Shown here piece by piece: positions 54,353 to 64,000 of a stretch of 64,000 nucleotides of DNA. Position 1 is the first letter of the stretch. The number at the start of each line of letters is the position of its first letter. The stretch is taken from assembly GCA_937873715.1 (NCBI GenBank), contig CALMYJ010000011.1:186001-250000 (forward strand), in the 5' to 3' direction. Origin of the DNA: an uncultured Chitinophagaceae bacterium. GTDB taxonomy: Bacteria; Bacteroidota; Bacteroidia; Chitinophagales; Chitinophagaceae. Under the pieces are notes generated by a model. That model was given only the letters and a program-made list of their open reading frames with translations. It was not told the origin of the DNA and did no database searches. The position numbers were made by a program, and so were the translations under genes.

Positions 54353-55330
54353 ATGCAGACAGTTACAGGAACAGATATCATAGCAGCAGCTAATTATTTG
54401 AAAGCAGGTGAACTGGTGGCTATCCCTACCGAAACAGTGTATGGTCTTGCCGGTAATGCCCTGGATGAAAATGCGGTGATAAAAATTTTTACCACCAAGG
54501 GGCGGCCACGCTTTAATCCGCTCATTCTTCATGTAGCCAGTTGGACTGCTGCTGAAAGATATGTAAAAAATATCCCCACAAAAGCATATTCACTTGCTGC
54601 TGCTTTTATGCCCGGGCCTGTTAGTTTTTTATTGCCTAAAAATGATCTTGTACCGGATATAGTTACTGCTGGTAGTGATAAAGTAGCTGTACGTGTACCC
54701 GGGCATCCGCTTACCCAGCAGTTGCTGCAGTTGCTGCCATTTCCGCTGGCGGCGCCGAGTGCCAATCCTTTCGGCTATATCAGTCCAACCACGGCGGCGC
54801 ATGTACGTGAAAATTTAGGTGGCAAAATTCCGTATATCCTTGATGGTGGGCCGGCCAGAGTGGGGGTGGAATCTACTATTATTGGATTTGATGAAGCTGG
54901 CCAGCCATTACTGTACCGCAGCGGGGGTATTGGTACCGAAGCCATAGAAGAAGTGCTGGGAGAAAAAATTTTAAAAGCAGGTACTGCCGCAGCCCATCAG
55001 CCCGAAACTTCGGGCAGGTTAAAATCGCATTATGCACCACATACTCCCCTCTATTTAGGGCATATAACTGCAATGACCCAACTGTGGGCTGGTAAAAAAA
55101 TAGCGCTTATCAGTTTTAAAGATGAATATGCTCATTTGCCTGCGGCCAAACATTTTGTGCTTTCGCCTGCTGGCAACTTGAACGAGGCAGCTTCAAAATT
55201 ATTTGCGGTGTTAAGAGAGGCCGACAGTTCCGGATACGATGTTATCCTTACAGAAAAATTTCCTAACCACGGTATTGGCCGTGCCATTAACGACCGCCTG
55301 GAGAAAGCACAGGCTTTGCATAAAGATTAA
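54353..55330 (+). CDS. tsaC: L-threonylcarbamoyladenylate synthase (Sua5 type)
   Basis: Makes threonylcarbamoyl-AMP for the t6A modification of tRNAs reading ANN codons. The 325-residue protein is the two-domain Sua5 form: the YrdC-like catalytic domain (about 1-200; PTETVYGLAG, RPRFNPLILH, APSANPFGY, VGVESTI) and a C-terminal Sua5 domain (about 235-325). All hallmark parts are present. Divergent from the T9SS gene; its 3' end nearly meets coaE on the other strand. Confidence 0.95.
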   Translation: MQTVTGTDIIAAANYLKAGELVAIPTETVYGLAGNALDENAVIKIFTTKGRPRFNPLILHVASWTAAERYVKNIPTKAYSLAAAFMPGPVSFLLPKNDLVPDIVTAGSDKVAVRVPGHPLTQQLLQLLPFPLAAPSANPFGYISPTTAAHVRENLGGKIPYILDGGPARVGVESTIIGFDEAGQPLLYRSGGIGTEAIEEVLGEKILKAGTAAAHQPETSGRLKSHYAPHTPLYLGHITAMTQLWAGKKIALISFKDEYAHLPAAKHFVLSPAGNLNEAASKLFAVLREADSSGYDVILTEKFPNHGIGRAINDRLEKAQALHKD

Positions 55331-55359
55331 GCAAAAATTCCGGGCTTTTTGTGAGGTAG

Positions 55360-55941
55360 TTACCGGGTTAAAAACTTTTCATGCAGGGCGGTTACCTGGG
55401 GAATTACCAGTTGCTGCTCATCGTTATAAATAACGTAATCACATAGCCGCATTTTAATATTTTCATCTATCTGCCGGTTCATACGGCTTAGTACTTCCTC
55501 CCGGCTGATACCATCCCGTTGCATTACCCTTTGCAGGCGTACAGCTTTGGGTGCATACACGCCAATTACCGCATCAAGCTGCTCCTGCGAACCGCTTTCA
55601 AAAATGAGTGCTGCTTCCTTGATGGCATAAGTACTGCTTTGCTGTGCCATCCAGGTTTCGGCATCTTTAATGGTGGCCGGGTGTACAATAGCATTAAGCT
55701 GTGCTAATTTTTCGGGCTGGTTAAAAACAATGCCGGCGATATAACTACGGTTGAGCAGGTTGTTTTGATAAGCTGCTGTGCCAAACAGTGCGGTGATTTT
55801 TGCTTTAAGTTCTGGGTTTTGGTTAAGCAGTTTTTTGGATGCCTCATCTGCATAATACACCGGTATGCCCAGCACTTCAAATATTTTGGCTACGGTGCTT
55901 TTACCGCTGCCAATACCGCCGGTGATACCTATTTTGAGCAT
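55360..55941 (-). CDS. coaE: Dephospho-CoA kinase
   Basis: Last step of coenzyme A synthesis (phosphorylation of the 3'-OH). The 193-residue kinase has a P-loop GGIGSGKST at residues 8-16, an FGTAAY stretch and the lid-region AVRLQRVMQRDGIS. The frame opens at TTG 55956, but the ATG at 55941 gives MLKIGITGG, the normal start. It is the last gene of the block nusB-DUF1573-yajC-HPP-coaE, though a terminator separates the first three. Confidence 0.96.
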   Translation of the reverse strand: MLKIGITGGIGSGKSTVAKIFEVLGIPVYYADEASKKLLNQNPELKAKITALFGTAAYQNNLLNRSYIAGIVFNQPEKLAQLNAIVHPATIKDAETWMAQQSSTYAIKEAALIFESGSQEQLDAVIGVYAPKAVRLQRVMQRDGISREEVLSRMNRQIDENIKMRLCDYVIYNDEQQLVIPQVTALHEKFLTR

Positions 55942-55998
55942 TTGTAAATAGAACAAATGTATGATTATTGAAATACAGAATACTTAAAACAAGTGATA

Positions 55999-56547
55999 CT
56001 ATTTTTTGGATGGATAGTTTCTGTTTGCCGGAAGATTATTAATGATAAGGGCAGTAAGCAATAAGATTAAAACTCCGGAAAGTACAGGTGATAGTACATA
56101 GTAATAGCCGAGGTTTTTTATTTTTTCAGTACCAATATTGGCTATAATTGCTGTAGCGCCTCCCGGGGGATGCATTGATTTGGTTATCTGCATACACACA
56201 ATGGATACCGAAACCGCCAGTGCGGAGGACAGCCAAATTTCGTTGGGGAACAACTTGTTGCAGGTTACTCCAATAAACGCACTGATTAAATGCCCCAATA
56301 ACACATTACGGGGTTGTGCTAAAGGGCTGTTGGTTGAGCCGAAAATTAAAACAGCCGTAGCGCCAAATGAGCCAATCAGGTAAACATTATCCGTTTGTGC
56401 AAATTGGTGTTTTTGAATAAACCCAATAATTCCAATGCCCATGAAAGCGCCGATAAATGTCCAAAAATGATCTGCCGGCTTTACAAGGGTTTGTTTATAC
56501 ACAATGTATTTCGCTAACCTGTACGAACGTTTAATTTTTTTTTTCAT
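55999..56547 (-). CDS. HPP family membrane protein
   Basis: A 182-residue inner membrane protein with four to five hydrophobic helices and the name-giving motif in MHPPGGATAI. The family is linked to nitrite transport in cyanobacteria and plants, but most members lack a proven role. ATG at 56547 begins MKKKIKRSYR; a GTG lies one codon earlier. It sits between yajC and coaE, downstream of the yajC terminator. Confidence 0.88.
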   Translation of the reverse strand: MKKKIKRSYRLAKYIVYKQTLVKPADHFWTFIGAFMGIGIIGFIQKHQFAQTDNVYLIGSFGATAVLIFGSTNSPLAQPRNVLLGHLISAFIGVTCNKLFPNEIWLSSALAVSVSIVCMQITKSMHPPGGATAIIANIGTEKIKNLGYYYVLSPVLSGVLILLLTALIINNLPANRNYPSKK

Positions 56548-56565
56548 CACAACTCCTTTGGTATG

Positions 56566-56599
56566 AATAAAAACAACTGCTATGTAGTATAGCAGTTGT
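56566..56599 (-). terminator. Rho-independent terminator after yajC
   Basis: An 11-bp perfect stem (ACAACTGCTAT/ATAGCAGTTGT) with a 5-base loop is followed on the minus strand by TTTTTATT. It ends the nusB-DUF1573-yajC transcript before the HPP gene. Confidence 0.75.
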
Positions 56600-56628
56600 A
56601 AAAAATGTTGTGCAAAATATTACTTCAT

Positions 56629-56961
56629 TTACGCAGATTGCTTCGGCAAAGCATTCGTCATCTCCATGCTTACGGTGCTTTTTTCTATTTTGATATAGCT
56701 GCCCGGGCTTACTTCAAGTTCAAGGGTGCCATCTTCATTGAGCTTATTGATTTTGCCGTGTATACCGGCAATGGTAACCACTTTATCGCCTTTTTTTAAA
56801 TCGTTGATAAAAGCTTTTTGCTGTTTGGCTTTTTTGGCCTGTGGCCTGATCATAAAAATCCAGAACACCAAAATCATAAGGCCCATAAAAAGTAGAGAAA
56901 AACTGCTGCCACCTTTACCGCTTGGGTCGGGGGTCATTAAAAAAATACTGAGTAACTGCAT
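56629..56961 (-). CDS. yajC: Preprotein translocase accessory subunit YajC
   Basis: A 110-residue single-helix membrane protein of the SecDF-YajC complex. The helix (LLFMGLMILVFWIFMIRPQAKK) is followed by KKGDKVVTIAGIHGKI, the most conserved stretch. Here the helix is quoted as LLFMGLMILVFWIFMI. Third gene of the nusB operon. A run of period-7 repeats lies between it and the DUF1573 gene. Confidence 0.93.
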   Translation of the reverse strand: MQLLSIFLMTPDPSGKGGSSFSLLFMGLMILVFWIFMIRPQAKKAKQQKAFINDLKKGDKVVTIAGIHGKINKLNEDGTLELEVSPGSYIKIEKSTVSMEMTNALPKQSA

Positions 56962-56983
56962 GTGTTGTATGGTTTGTTTTAAA

Positions 56984-57039
56984 GAATTATGAATTATGAA
57001 TTATAAGTTGAGAATTTTAAATTTTGAATTTATAGTTGT
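56984..57039. repeat. Period-7 intergenic repeat array between DUF1573 gene and yajC
   Basis: Eight consecutive heptamers: GAATTAT three times, then AAGTTGA, GAATTTT, AAATTTT, GAATTTA and TAGTTGT. Later units are degenerate. The 88-base gap holds nothing else. The period matches the array at 1416-1557. Confidence 0.75.
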
Positions 57040-57049
57040 GTATGGAGCA

Positions 57050-57496
57050 TTATTCTTTTGATTTTTGTGTTACTTCCCCCATCAGTTTCAACGTTGGAAA
57101 GCCGGGCTTTACGTTGGCGTTAACAAACACGGCTTTTTCCTGGTGGCCGGGCTTTCCCTTGCTGTCGAACACCACTTTTATATAACTGGTTTCGCCGGGG
57201 AGCACCGGTTTTTCCGGTTTTTCGGGCACCGTACAACCGCAGCTTGCCGAGGCATTGGTTACCACAAGGGGCTTGGCACCGGTGTTTTTAAACCGAAAAT
57301 TAAAAGCCACTTTTTCACCTTCAGCGATGGTGCCAAAATTAAACACACTATCTATCACCTGTACAGCAGTAGAATCCTGCAGGGCCAGTTCGGTTTGCTG
57401 CCGGGTATCATCCATCACCTTATCGTGCCGCCGCACATCGCAACTGCACATACCAACTATACTTAATGATACCATGAATAGATATAACCTGTTCAT
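57050..57496 (-). CDS. DUF1573 domain lipoprotein
   Basis: A 148-residue exported protein with a lipoprotein-type signal ending VGMC or MCSC (Cys17/19) and one DUF1573 Ig-like domain (FNFGTIAEGEKVAFNFRFKNTG, quoted partly as FNFGTIAEGEKV), with the strongly conserved SASCGCTVPE. Exact role unknown; the domain occurs very often after nusB in Bacteroidota. It starts 8 bases after the nusB stop. Confidence 0.88.
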   Translation of the reverse strand: MNRLYLFMVSLSIVGMCSCDVRRHDKVMDDTRQQTELALQDSTAVQVIDSVFNFGTIAEGEKVAFNFRFKNTGAKPLVVTNASASCGCTVPEKPEKPVLPGETSYIKVVFDSKGKPGHQEKAVFVNANVKPGFPTLKLMGEVTQKSKE

Positions 57497-57504
57497 TACC
57501 TGGT

Positions 57505-58437
57505 TTATAATGTACTGTTCTTAAAAGTTTTTTTTGTGATTTTGCCCTGTGCCGTCAGCTCTTTATGAATATTATCTAATATGCCGTTAATAAACTGGCC
57601 GCTTTGTACCGTACTGTATTCCTTAGCCAAATCGATATACTCGTTAATGGTAACACGGGTGGGTATGGTTTCAAAATAGAGGAACTCACATATACCCATG
57701 CGGATAATGATGAGGTCGAGTGCGGCAATACGTTCTGCATCCCAGTTTTTTAATTTGGGTTTCAGCAGTTCCATGCATACTTCTTTTTTTTCGATGGTGG
57801 TACGGAGCAGGCTTTTGGCAAATGCCAGTTTTTCGGCACTAACAAAAACGTGGAAATCAAAACTTTGCGGCTTTTGCAAAAAATTCTGCATCAGGATATG
57901 CATCATTTCGGCATCATCATCCCAGTTGATAAAAAACTCTTCGATGTGGGTGGTAAAATCTTCATTGGGCAGCATCAGGCTGTTGAAGATAAAATCCAGT
58001 ATATCTTTTTCCGATTTTTTATCCCGGCCTTCCACAGCGGTATAATCTGCATATTCCTCAGATTCGGTAAGCGACTGGTAAATTTTTTTGAGTAACTCTT
58101 CATCCAGCAGGTGTGCCGCTTTTGTTTCGGCAAGGGCCGCTTTGTAGGAGGGTATTTCTAATATCTTCCAAAGTAATTCGTTGCCGGCTATTTTGGTATT
58201 AATGGCTAAATCCCGGGCTGTAGGCAGGTGCTTGGAAGCTTTTTTATGGGCATCCTTTTCGGCATATCGGGCCACTTCACACAAAAAGTGTATAAGGTAT
58301 AAAAACAGCTTACGGGATTGTTCTAATTGTTTTGACAGCAGGTTGTTGGCCTCCGTTATATTACTGTCATTCCCGCTACTGTCCAGCGTATAGAGCGCCT
58401 GCATTACTTTTATCCTGATATTCCGCCTGCTGATCAT
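57505..58437 (-). CDS. nusB: Transcription antitermination factor NusB (long Bacteroidota form)
   Basis: A 310-residue protein, about twice the E. coli length. The C-terminal part has the NusB core (LDLIIIRMGICEFLYFETIPTRVTINEYIDLAKEYS, seen as IRMGICEFL and TINEYIDLAKEYS) binding boxA RNA with S10; the N-terminal MISRRNIRIKVMQALY is the usual opening. An ATG also occurs at 58473, but a promoter match ends at 58463, so the start is placed at 58437. First gene of the nusB-DUF1573-yajC unit. Confidence 0.93.
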   Translation of the reverse strand: MISRRNIRIKVMQALYTLDSSGNDSNITEANNLLSKQLEQSRKLFLYLIHFLCEVARYAEKDAHKKASKHLPTARDLAINTKIAGNELLWKILEIPSYKAALAETKAAHLLDEELLKKIYQSLTESEEYADYTAVEGRDKKSEKDILDFIFNSLMLPNEDFTTHIEEFFINWDDDAEMMHILMQNFLQKPQSFDFHVFVSAEKLAFAKSLLRTTIEKKEVCMELLKPKLKNWDAERIAALDLIIIRMGICEFLYFETIPTRVTINEYIDLAKEYSTVQSGQFINGILDNIHKELTAQGKITKKTFKNSTL

Positions 58438-58462
58438 CGATGCTTCGTTTTTTAAGAAAGCG

Positions 58463-58492
58463 CAAATGTACATTTAAAAAAATTAAGGCCAA
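58463..58492 (-). promoter_or_regulatory. Promoter of the nusB operon
   Basis: On the minus strand TTG (58490-58492), a 19-base spacer and TACATTTG (58463-58470) match the Bacteroidota consensus. The start of transcription near 58457 lies downstream of the ATG at 58473, which decides for the nusB start at 58437. Confidence 0.6.
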
Positions 58493-58815
58493 CGGCCTGC
58501 CTGCCACTGTCATCCCTGCTGTATTGGCTGCTTAGGATACTTTATAAGGGACGCCTTTTGTAATAATCAGCTATAATTTGATGCAGCATCAACAGGGCAT
58601 ACTTAAGCTATACAACTCATACTGGCAGGAATAGTGCTGGCTGGGTATCGCATACTGACTAATTTTCACCCATTCCCACCTGCATTCCGTTCATTTTTTC
58701 ATAAAAAACTGACAACAATGCTTTTCCCCGGCTTTGGTATGGTATTTAGTGTACATTCGCTGCCCGGCACCCAAAGCCGGAGAAATTAATCAACTAACAA
58801 AAATCAATAACACTT
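58493..58815. other. Region upstream of groES
   Basis: No gene seen. A perfect 10-bp inverted repeat, CCGGCTTTGG (58728-58737) and CCAAAGCCGG (58771-58780) with a 33-base spacer, lies 36 bases before the groES ATG. The spacer holds TACATTCG, one mismatch from the -7 element. It is not the CIRCE element known from other bacteria. It may be an operator or an mRNA stem. Confidence 0.5.
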
Positions 58816-59097
58816 ATGGCTAAGAAGTTAAGCATTACCCCACTGCACGACAGGGTGATTGTAAAAGCGGCTGCTGCAGAAGAAAAAACAGCAGGTGGCA
58901 TCATTATCCCGGATACTGCTAAGGAAAAACCACAGCGTGGTACCGTACTGGCAGCAGGACCCGGTAAAAAAGACGAACCTGTAACTGTAAAAGCAGGCGA
59001 TACTGTACTGTATGGCAAGTATGCCGGAACTGAAATTACCATTGATGGCGCCGAGTACCTGATTATGAGGGAAAGCGATATCCTGGCAATTGTATAA
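58816..59097 (+). CDS. groES: Co-chaperonin GroES
   Basis: A 93-residue heptameric cap of the chaperonin. The mobile loop region with [16 protein letters not shown] and the conserved GTVLAAGPG are present, ending [11 protein letters not shown]. Together with GroEL it folds proteins in the cytoplasm. The gene lies 128 bases before groEL on the same strand. No CIRCE is present upstream, so another control is likely. Confidence 0.98.
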   Translation: MAKKLSITPLHDRVIVKAAAAEEKTAGGIIIPDTAKEKPQRGTVLAAGPGKKDEPVTVKAGDTVLYGKYAGTEITIDGAEYLIMRESDILAIV

Positions 59098-59204
59098 GCC
59101 TTATTCGTTAATGGCCTACAAAGGCTGAAACTGTAAAAGTGAGTGACACAACGATGTACAATAGCGTACCAGTTGTTGGCTCAAAAAGTAAAAACAACAC
59201 TTAA

Positions 59205-60863
<1,659 letters not shown>

Positions 60864-60900
60864 AAATACAACTGCTCACCAGCAGTACTGTAATAGATAC

Positions 60901-60936
60901 AATTGCCCCGGTATTTTCCGGGGCAATTGCTTTTTG
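60901..60936 (+). terminator. Rho-independent terminator after groEL
   Basis: An 11-bp perfect stem AATTGCCCCGG/CCGGGGCAATT with loop TATTTT is followed by GCTTTTT. It closes the groES-groEL transcript. Confidence 0.85.
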
Positions 60937-61035
60937 GTGATAAAGCACCTTTATCAAATGTGTTAAAAAATACAGTGGCAATACCCGAATTGTATACGGG
61001 CTTCAATACTGTATATGCAGTAAGTACAATAACAA

Positions 61036-62856
61036 CTATTGCGTAACGGTAATATTATATCCGGGTAAAACAGTTATAGAACCGGGAGGTATTACCTTTA
61101 ATGAATTGCAGCTTACATTGGCATTAACAGTGATATTGTTTCGGATGATAACATCTGCATTTGCCGCAGGGATACTGTTGTCGTGTCAGCTTTGGGCATC
61201 CGTCCAGGTGCCATTTGCTGTTGTAATTTTTTGATGTAAAGAAGGGGTGATATTGTAGAGATACAAACAGTTGCCAATGCTTAGAAACCAGGTAGAATTT
61301 CGATAATACAGTTTTCCATAATTTTCACCAATTTCAACAGGGTTTAGGCTTCCATACTTCAAGTGATAGCGTTTTTTAAGCCCTTGTTCATTTGTTGTTT
61401 GATAGATGATATCGCCATTTGCTGTGAGCATTTCAATAGTACAGTCATTTCGATGAAAAGTAACCTGGTTGTTATTTCCTGTACTATCTCTAAGCCATAT
61501 TTGTAACTGATCAAAAATGCCCCGTTTACAATAAGCTACAAATTTATTATTAACCTGATAGTGCAGGCCAGGCGATGCTGTATACTCGTTCGTATAGGTG
61601 CCCAGGTTTGATAATTCGATTTCTGCTCCCTGTCCATCATGCAAACAAAGCGTATATGGATACTCGGAGTTTTTAAATATATTATAGTACAGTAAATAAT
61701 TACCATCCGTAACAGGACGAAATGAATCAAATGGAGGTGGATAATTGTAGATTGCTTCGGTTATGGGGCCCGATGTGCCACTGTTATACCAGCGCAACTG
61801 ACTGTTATATGCATAAAATACGGTTCCATTTTTCGATACAGTATTATCGCTTGAAAATGCATTCTCAGCAACCAACGTGTTTTCCCGTGTATTTAAGTTT
61901 CGAACCCAGAGTGCATATTCTGAAGCTGAACTTGCTACCCAGGTTAAATAATCACCGGCATATTGTAAACCACGTAAGCTGAAGTAGCTGGATAAATCCC
62001 CCCTGTTAAAATCAAACACATAGTTGTAGGTGTAAAAAACTGCTCCATATGGGGTGATAAATGCTTCATCACTTACGGGATATATATTTTCAATGATTGT
62101 TTTCTCAAGGGTTGTTATATCTACGATACTGCCCTTTGCCTGATGCTTGTCCGGGCTGTCAAAACCATTGTCTGATTCAAGTGTTCGCCCATAATTAAAG
62201 TCAAATATTCGTCCCGTACCGCTGTAGAGCAGCACCAGTTTGGGGTCATCTACATAAAAAAGCATTCTTGAAATTGTGCTGGTTTGTCCCCATTGGTCTT
62301 TTGCCGTAAAATTTATAGTTCCTGTTAAATAACCCGAGGCATTAATTTGTATTACGGTGTCGATATCAGCGTTGAATATTTTATTAAAATAAACAGTATC
62401 GTTAAGTATTACTGATACTTCAATGTTACAGGGGCCCGTTCCGCTGCATGAAGCTTTTATGGCTAATGGAGCATGTGCATCCGACCAAACTAAGGGATAT
62501 GCCGCATTAATATCAGGTAGGGGAGCATAGATGAAATGTAATGAGTCTGATTGTTTGTTGTTCAAAAAATCTGTTGCAGTTACAAATAATAATAAAGTAT
62601 CCCCCGCTTCAAAGCCTGCCATAGAAAGACTTCCTTTAAATCTTGAAGAATAAATATCATAGCTAAGTGCTGTTTGCTGGTTCTGAACAAATGCAACTAC
62701 AGAATTTAAATCAATTTCAGACTGTACAGCGGCTTCAATAAAAATTATACTGTTCGTAACCTGGCCGGGCGTGGGGTTTAGAATTTTTACTTCAAAGTTT
62801 GCAAACATAAAATTGCTAATGCCCAGCAATAGAATGGTGAAAATAGACTGTTTCAT
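61036..62856 (-). pseudogene. Exported hypothetical protein interrupted by an in-frame TGA near its C-terminus
   Basis: The first part (62856 to the TGA at 61186-61188) encodes 556 residues with a signal peptide (MKQSIFTILLLGISNFMFA), an Ig-like region (about 25-190) and a long repetitive part with Tyr/Trp-rich blocks such as LTWVASSASEYALWVRN. It ends WTDAQS then TGA. The same frame continues for 49 codons (HDNSIPAANADVIIRNNITV ... ITVTQ) to TAG at 61036-61038. In related Bacteroidota proteins a Trp follows at the TGA position (SW before N.IP..NADVII), so TGG to TGA is the simplest explanation. The protein may still be made in the shorter form. Confidence 0.75.
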
Positions 62857-62962
62857 ATTGCAAATATTCGAAAAGATATTTTGGACGGGATAAAAAAACA
62901 AGTTCACATCTATGAATATAAGGTAAATACCTCTTTTTCTGCGATACATTTTGCAGCAGCCC

Positions 62963-63961
62963 TCAAAACCTTGGCGGACATAAGTAATAAAAATCTTTTT
63001 GGTTGCGCCTGCCGGTAATTGTTAACGACATTTCAATACTGTTGGAATTGCTTACCTGCCTGCCCAATGCAGACGTGTTTACATCATAGCTTAACCCAAT
63101 TTGCAGGTTGGCTATCCTTAGCCCTGCGTATGGCGATACAGCATCTTTAATGCGGTAATTCAGGCCGCCCATTACATCCACTTCTGCCGATGCCGCTACC
63201 TGCAAATAGGCCCCCAGCATGGTTTCCGTAGCATTGCCCTGCTGCATGTAAATAAAGTTGGGTGTTAGTATAAGGCTTTCATTTACGTGAAATTTCATGC
63301 CGCCATGCAGCGTATACCTGTAAGGCAGCCTGTACTTAATGCCCGCAATAAATGGATCTTCGGGCCGGGTAAGATGGTTGATGGAAAACCCGGCATAAGG
63401 GTTGGCCCGCTTTTCTGGGTTGGCATCCAAATAAACAATACCTGCAGCCGCATCAAAGGCTGTGGCCGAAGTTACTGTGAGTATATCGCCGCTAATCCTT
63501 GAAGGATCGTAACCAATACCGGCCACCCACTGGTCGCCAAATTTTAGTTTATCCGGGTCAAATCTCCGGTTTATAAAACCTATTTGTATGCCCAGCATCA
63601 CCCTTTTGTAACCCTGTGCATCTAATTGTAGCCCTGAATAGGCCAGCGAAAAAGCGCCCTGTAAAAATTTATACCCACCATCACCTGCCGACTGGTTAAA
63701 GAGGTTAATGCCGATGTTGGTTTTGCCACTCGTTGTCATGTCGGCCGATGCACCGGTGGTAATAAATGCCTTGCCAAAATTGCTCCATTGGTTGCGGTGA
63801 ATAACCGTAGCCCGGTAATCGCCTTCTAATACACCGGTTAACCCGGGATTGAGGTATAACGGGTACGCATAGTATTGTGAAAAATGCGGATCTACCTGGG
63901 CCTTGCACCAGTTGATGCATATTATACTCAGTATAACGGTATGTATTATACGCTTTCTCAT
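62963..63961 (-). CDS. PorP/SprF family type IX secretion membrane protein
   Basis: A 332-residue outer membrane protein. Signal peptide to about residue 21 (CKA), then the family's opening QVDPHFSQYYAYPLYLNPGLTG, seen as DPHFSQYYAYPLYLNP, then a beta-barrel with a C-terminal CPPRF. PorP/SprF proteins belong to the type IX secretion/gliding set; with a CHU_C or similar partner they display adhesins at the cell surface. Many copies occur per genome, so this one may be specific for a cargo gene beyond the window. Confidence 0.88.
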   Translation of the reverse strand: MRKRIIHTVILSIICINWCKAQVDPHFSQYYAYPLYLNPGLTGVLEGDYRATVIHRNQWSNFGKAFITTGASADMTTSGKTNIGINLFNQSAGDGGYKFLQGAFSLAYSGLQLDAQGYKRVMLGIQIGFINRRFDPDKLKFGDQWVAGIGYDPSRISGDILTVTSATAFDAAAGIVYLDANPEKRANPYAGFSINHLTRPEDPFIAGIKYRLPYRYTLHGGMKFHVNESLILTPNFIYMQQGNATETMLGAYLQVAASAEVDVMGGLNYRIKDAVSPYAGLRIANLQIGLSYDVNTSALGRQVSNSNSIEMSLTITGRRNQKDFYYLCPPRF

Positions 63962-64000
63962 CGTACCAGGTTTACATGTCCTTTTGCAGTTCGGGTGCTG

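Noticed and set aside
57065..57466. Plus-strand 133-residue frame opposite the DUF1573 gene
   Set aside because: It is the antisense of a well supported lipoprotein gene and shows no domain or signal.
58728..58780. CIRCE heat-shock operator before groES
   Set aside because: The arms differ completely from TTAGCACTC/GAGTGCTAA and the spacer is 33, not 9, bases.
61186..61188. TGA recoded as Trp in this organism
   Set aside because: Other genes in the window end with TGA in tight stop-start overlaps (for example 2729-2731, 27174-27176), so TGA works as a normal stop.
63962..64000. 3' end of a further minus-strand gene (frame ending APELQKDM then TAA)
   Set aside because: Only about ten codons are visible and other frames are also open, so no gene can be claimed.

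Overview
The window reads as a chromosomal segment of a Bacteroidota bacterium, most likely a member of the Chitinophagaceae (the family is an inference from protein types; no rRNA is present). Direct signs are proteins with type IX secretion C-terminal sorting domains (type A at 18628-21759, type B at 52206-54239), a PorP/SprF-like protein, a TonB-dependent receptor, lipoproteins, a 310-residue NusB, an alternative GlmU-like protein, and promoters of the Bacteroidota form TTG/TTTG-N18..21-TAnnTTTG. Shine-Dalgarno sequences are not evident. Gene density is high and most genes are housekeeping or envelope genes.

Layout. 1-3153: end of a cbb3 oxidase maturation block (ccoG, cut by the window edge; fixH; a SafE/DsbD-like membrane protein; a coiled-coil protein). 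3160-5471: a PAS histidine kinase and a receiver-CRP fusion regulator, probably linked to oxygen or redox control. 5544-9450: proS, a lipoprotein and a FadL-like outer membrane protein. 9569-13096: a serine hydrolase, an AraC regulator, a stretch of decayed genes (11986-12552) and a lipoprotein. 13461-18417: SulP transporter, rarA, tRNA-Gly(CCC), argS. 18628-26698: secreted M43-type metalloprotease, flippase, M1 peptidase, orphan peptide-binding lipoprotein. 26745-27622: Xre/MbcA-RES toxin-antitoxin pair. 27623-34533: msrA, thioesterase, two DoxX proteins, and a TPR protein coupled to a beta-barrel protein. 34564-36148: type II restriction-modification pair. 36287-41050: LytTR two-component system, TonB receptor and a periplasmic protein in one operon. 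41307-50994: yajQ, rpmE2, glmU-like, tpiA, a small membrane protein, DPE2-like malQ, dipeptide epimerase, cutC, asparaginase family, hypothetical and DinB genes. 51112-58437: tryptophan 2,3-dioxygenase, T9SS protein, Sua5, coaE, HPP protein, yajC, DUF1573, nusB. 58816-60863: groES-groEL. 61036-63961: a secreted protein interrupted by an in-frame TGA, then a PorP/SprF protein. The last 39 bases contain no gene that can be assigned.

How it works together. Respiratory assembly genes sit beside a sensor-regulator pair, suggesting control of the high-affinity oxidase. Several units handle extracellular protein or peptide (secreted metalloprotease, M1 peptidase, peptide-binding lipoprotein, dipeptide epimerase, asparaginase family), consistent with peptide scavenging. 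No CRISPR array, prophage or insertion sequence was found. The most interesting items are the period-7 intergenic arrays, the nonsense-interrupted gene at 61186, the truncated and frameshifted relics at 11986-12552, the toxin-antitoxin pair with a candidate operator, the coupled TPR/beta-barrel pair, promoters that abut start codons, and a 10-bp inverted repeat before groES. No clearly new multi-gene system could be demonstrated from sequence alone.
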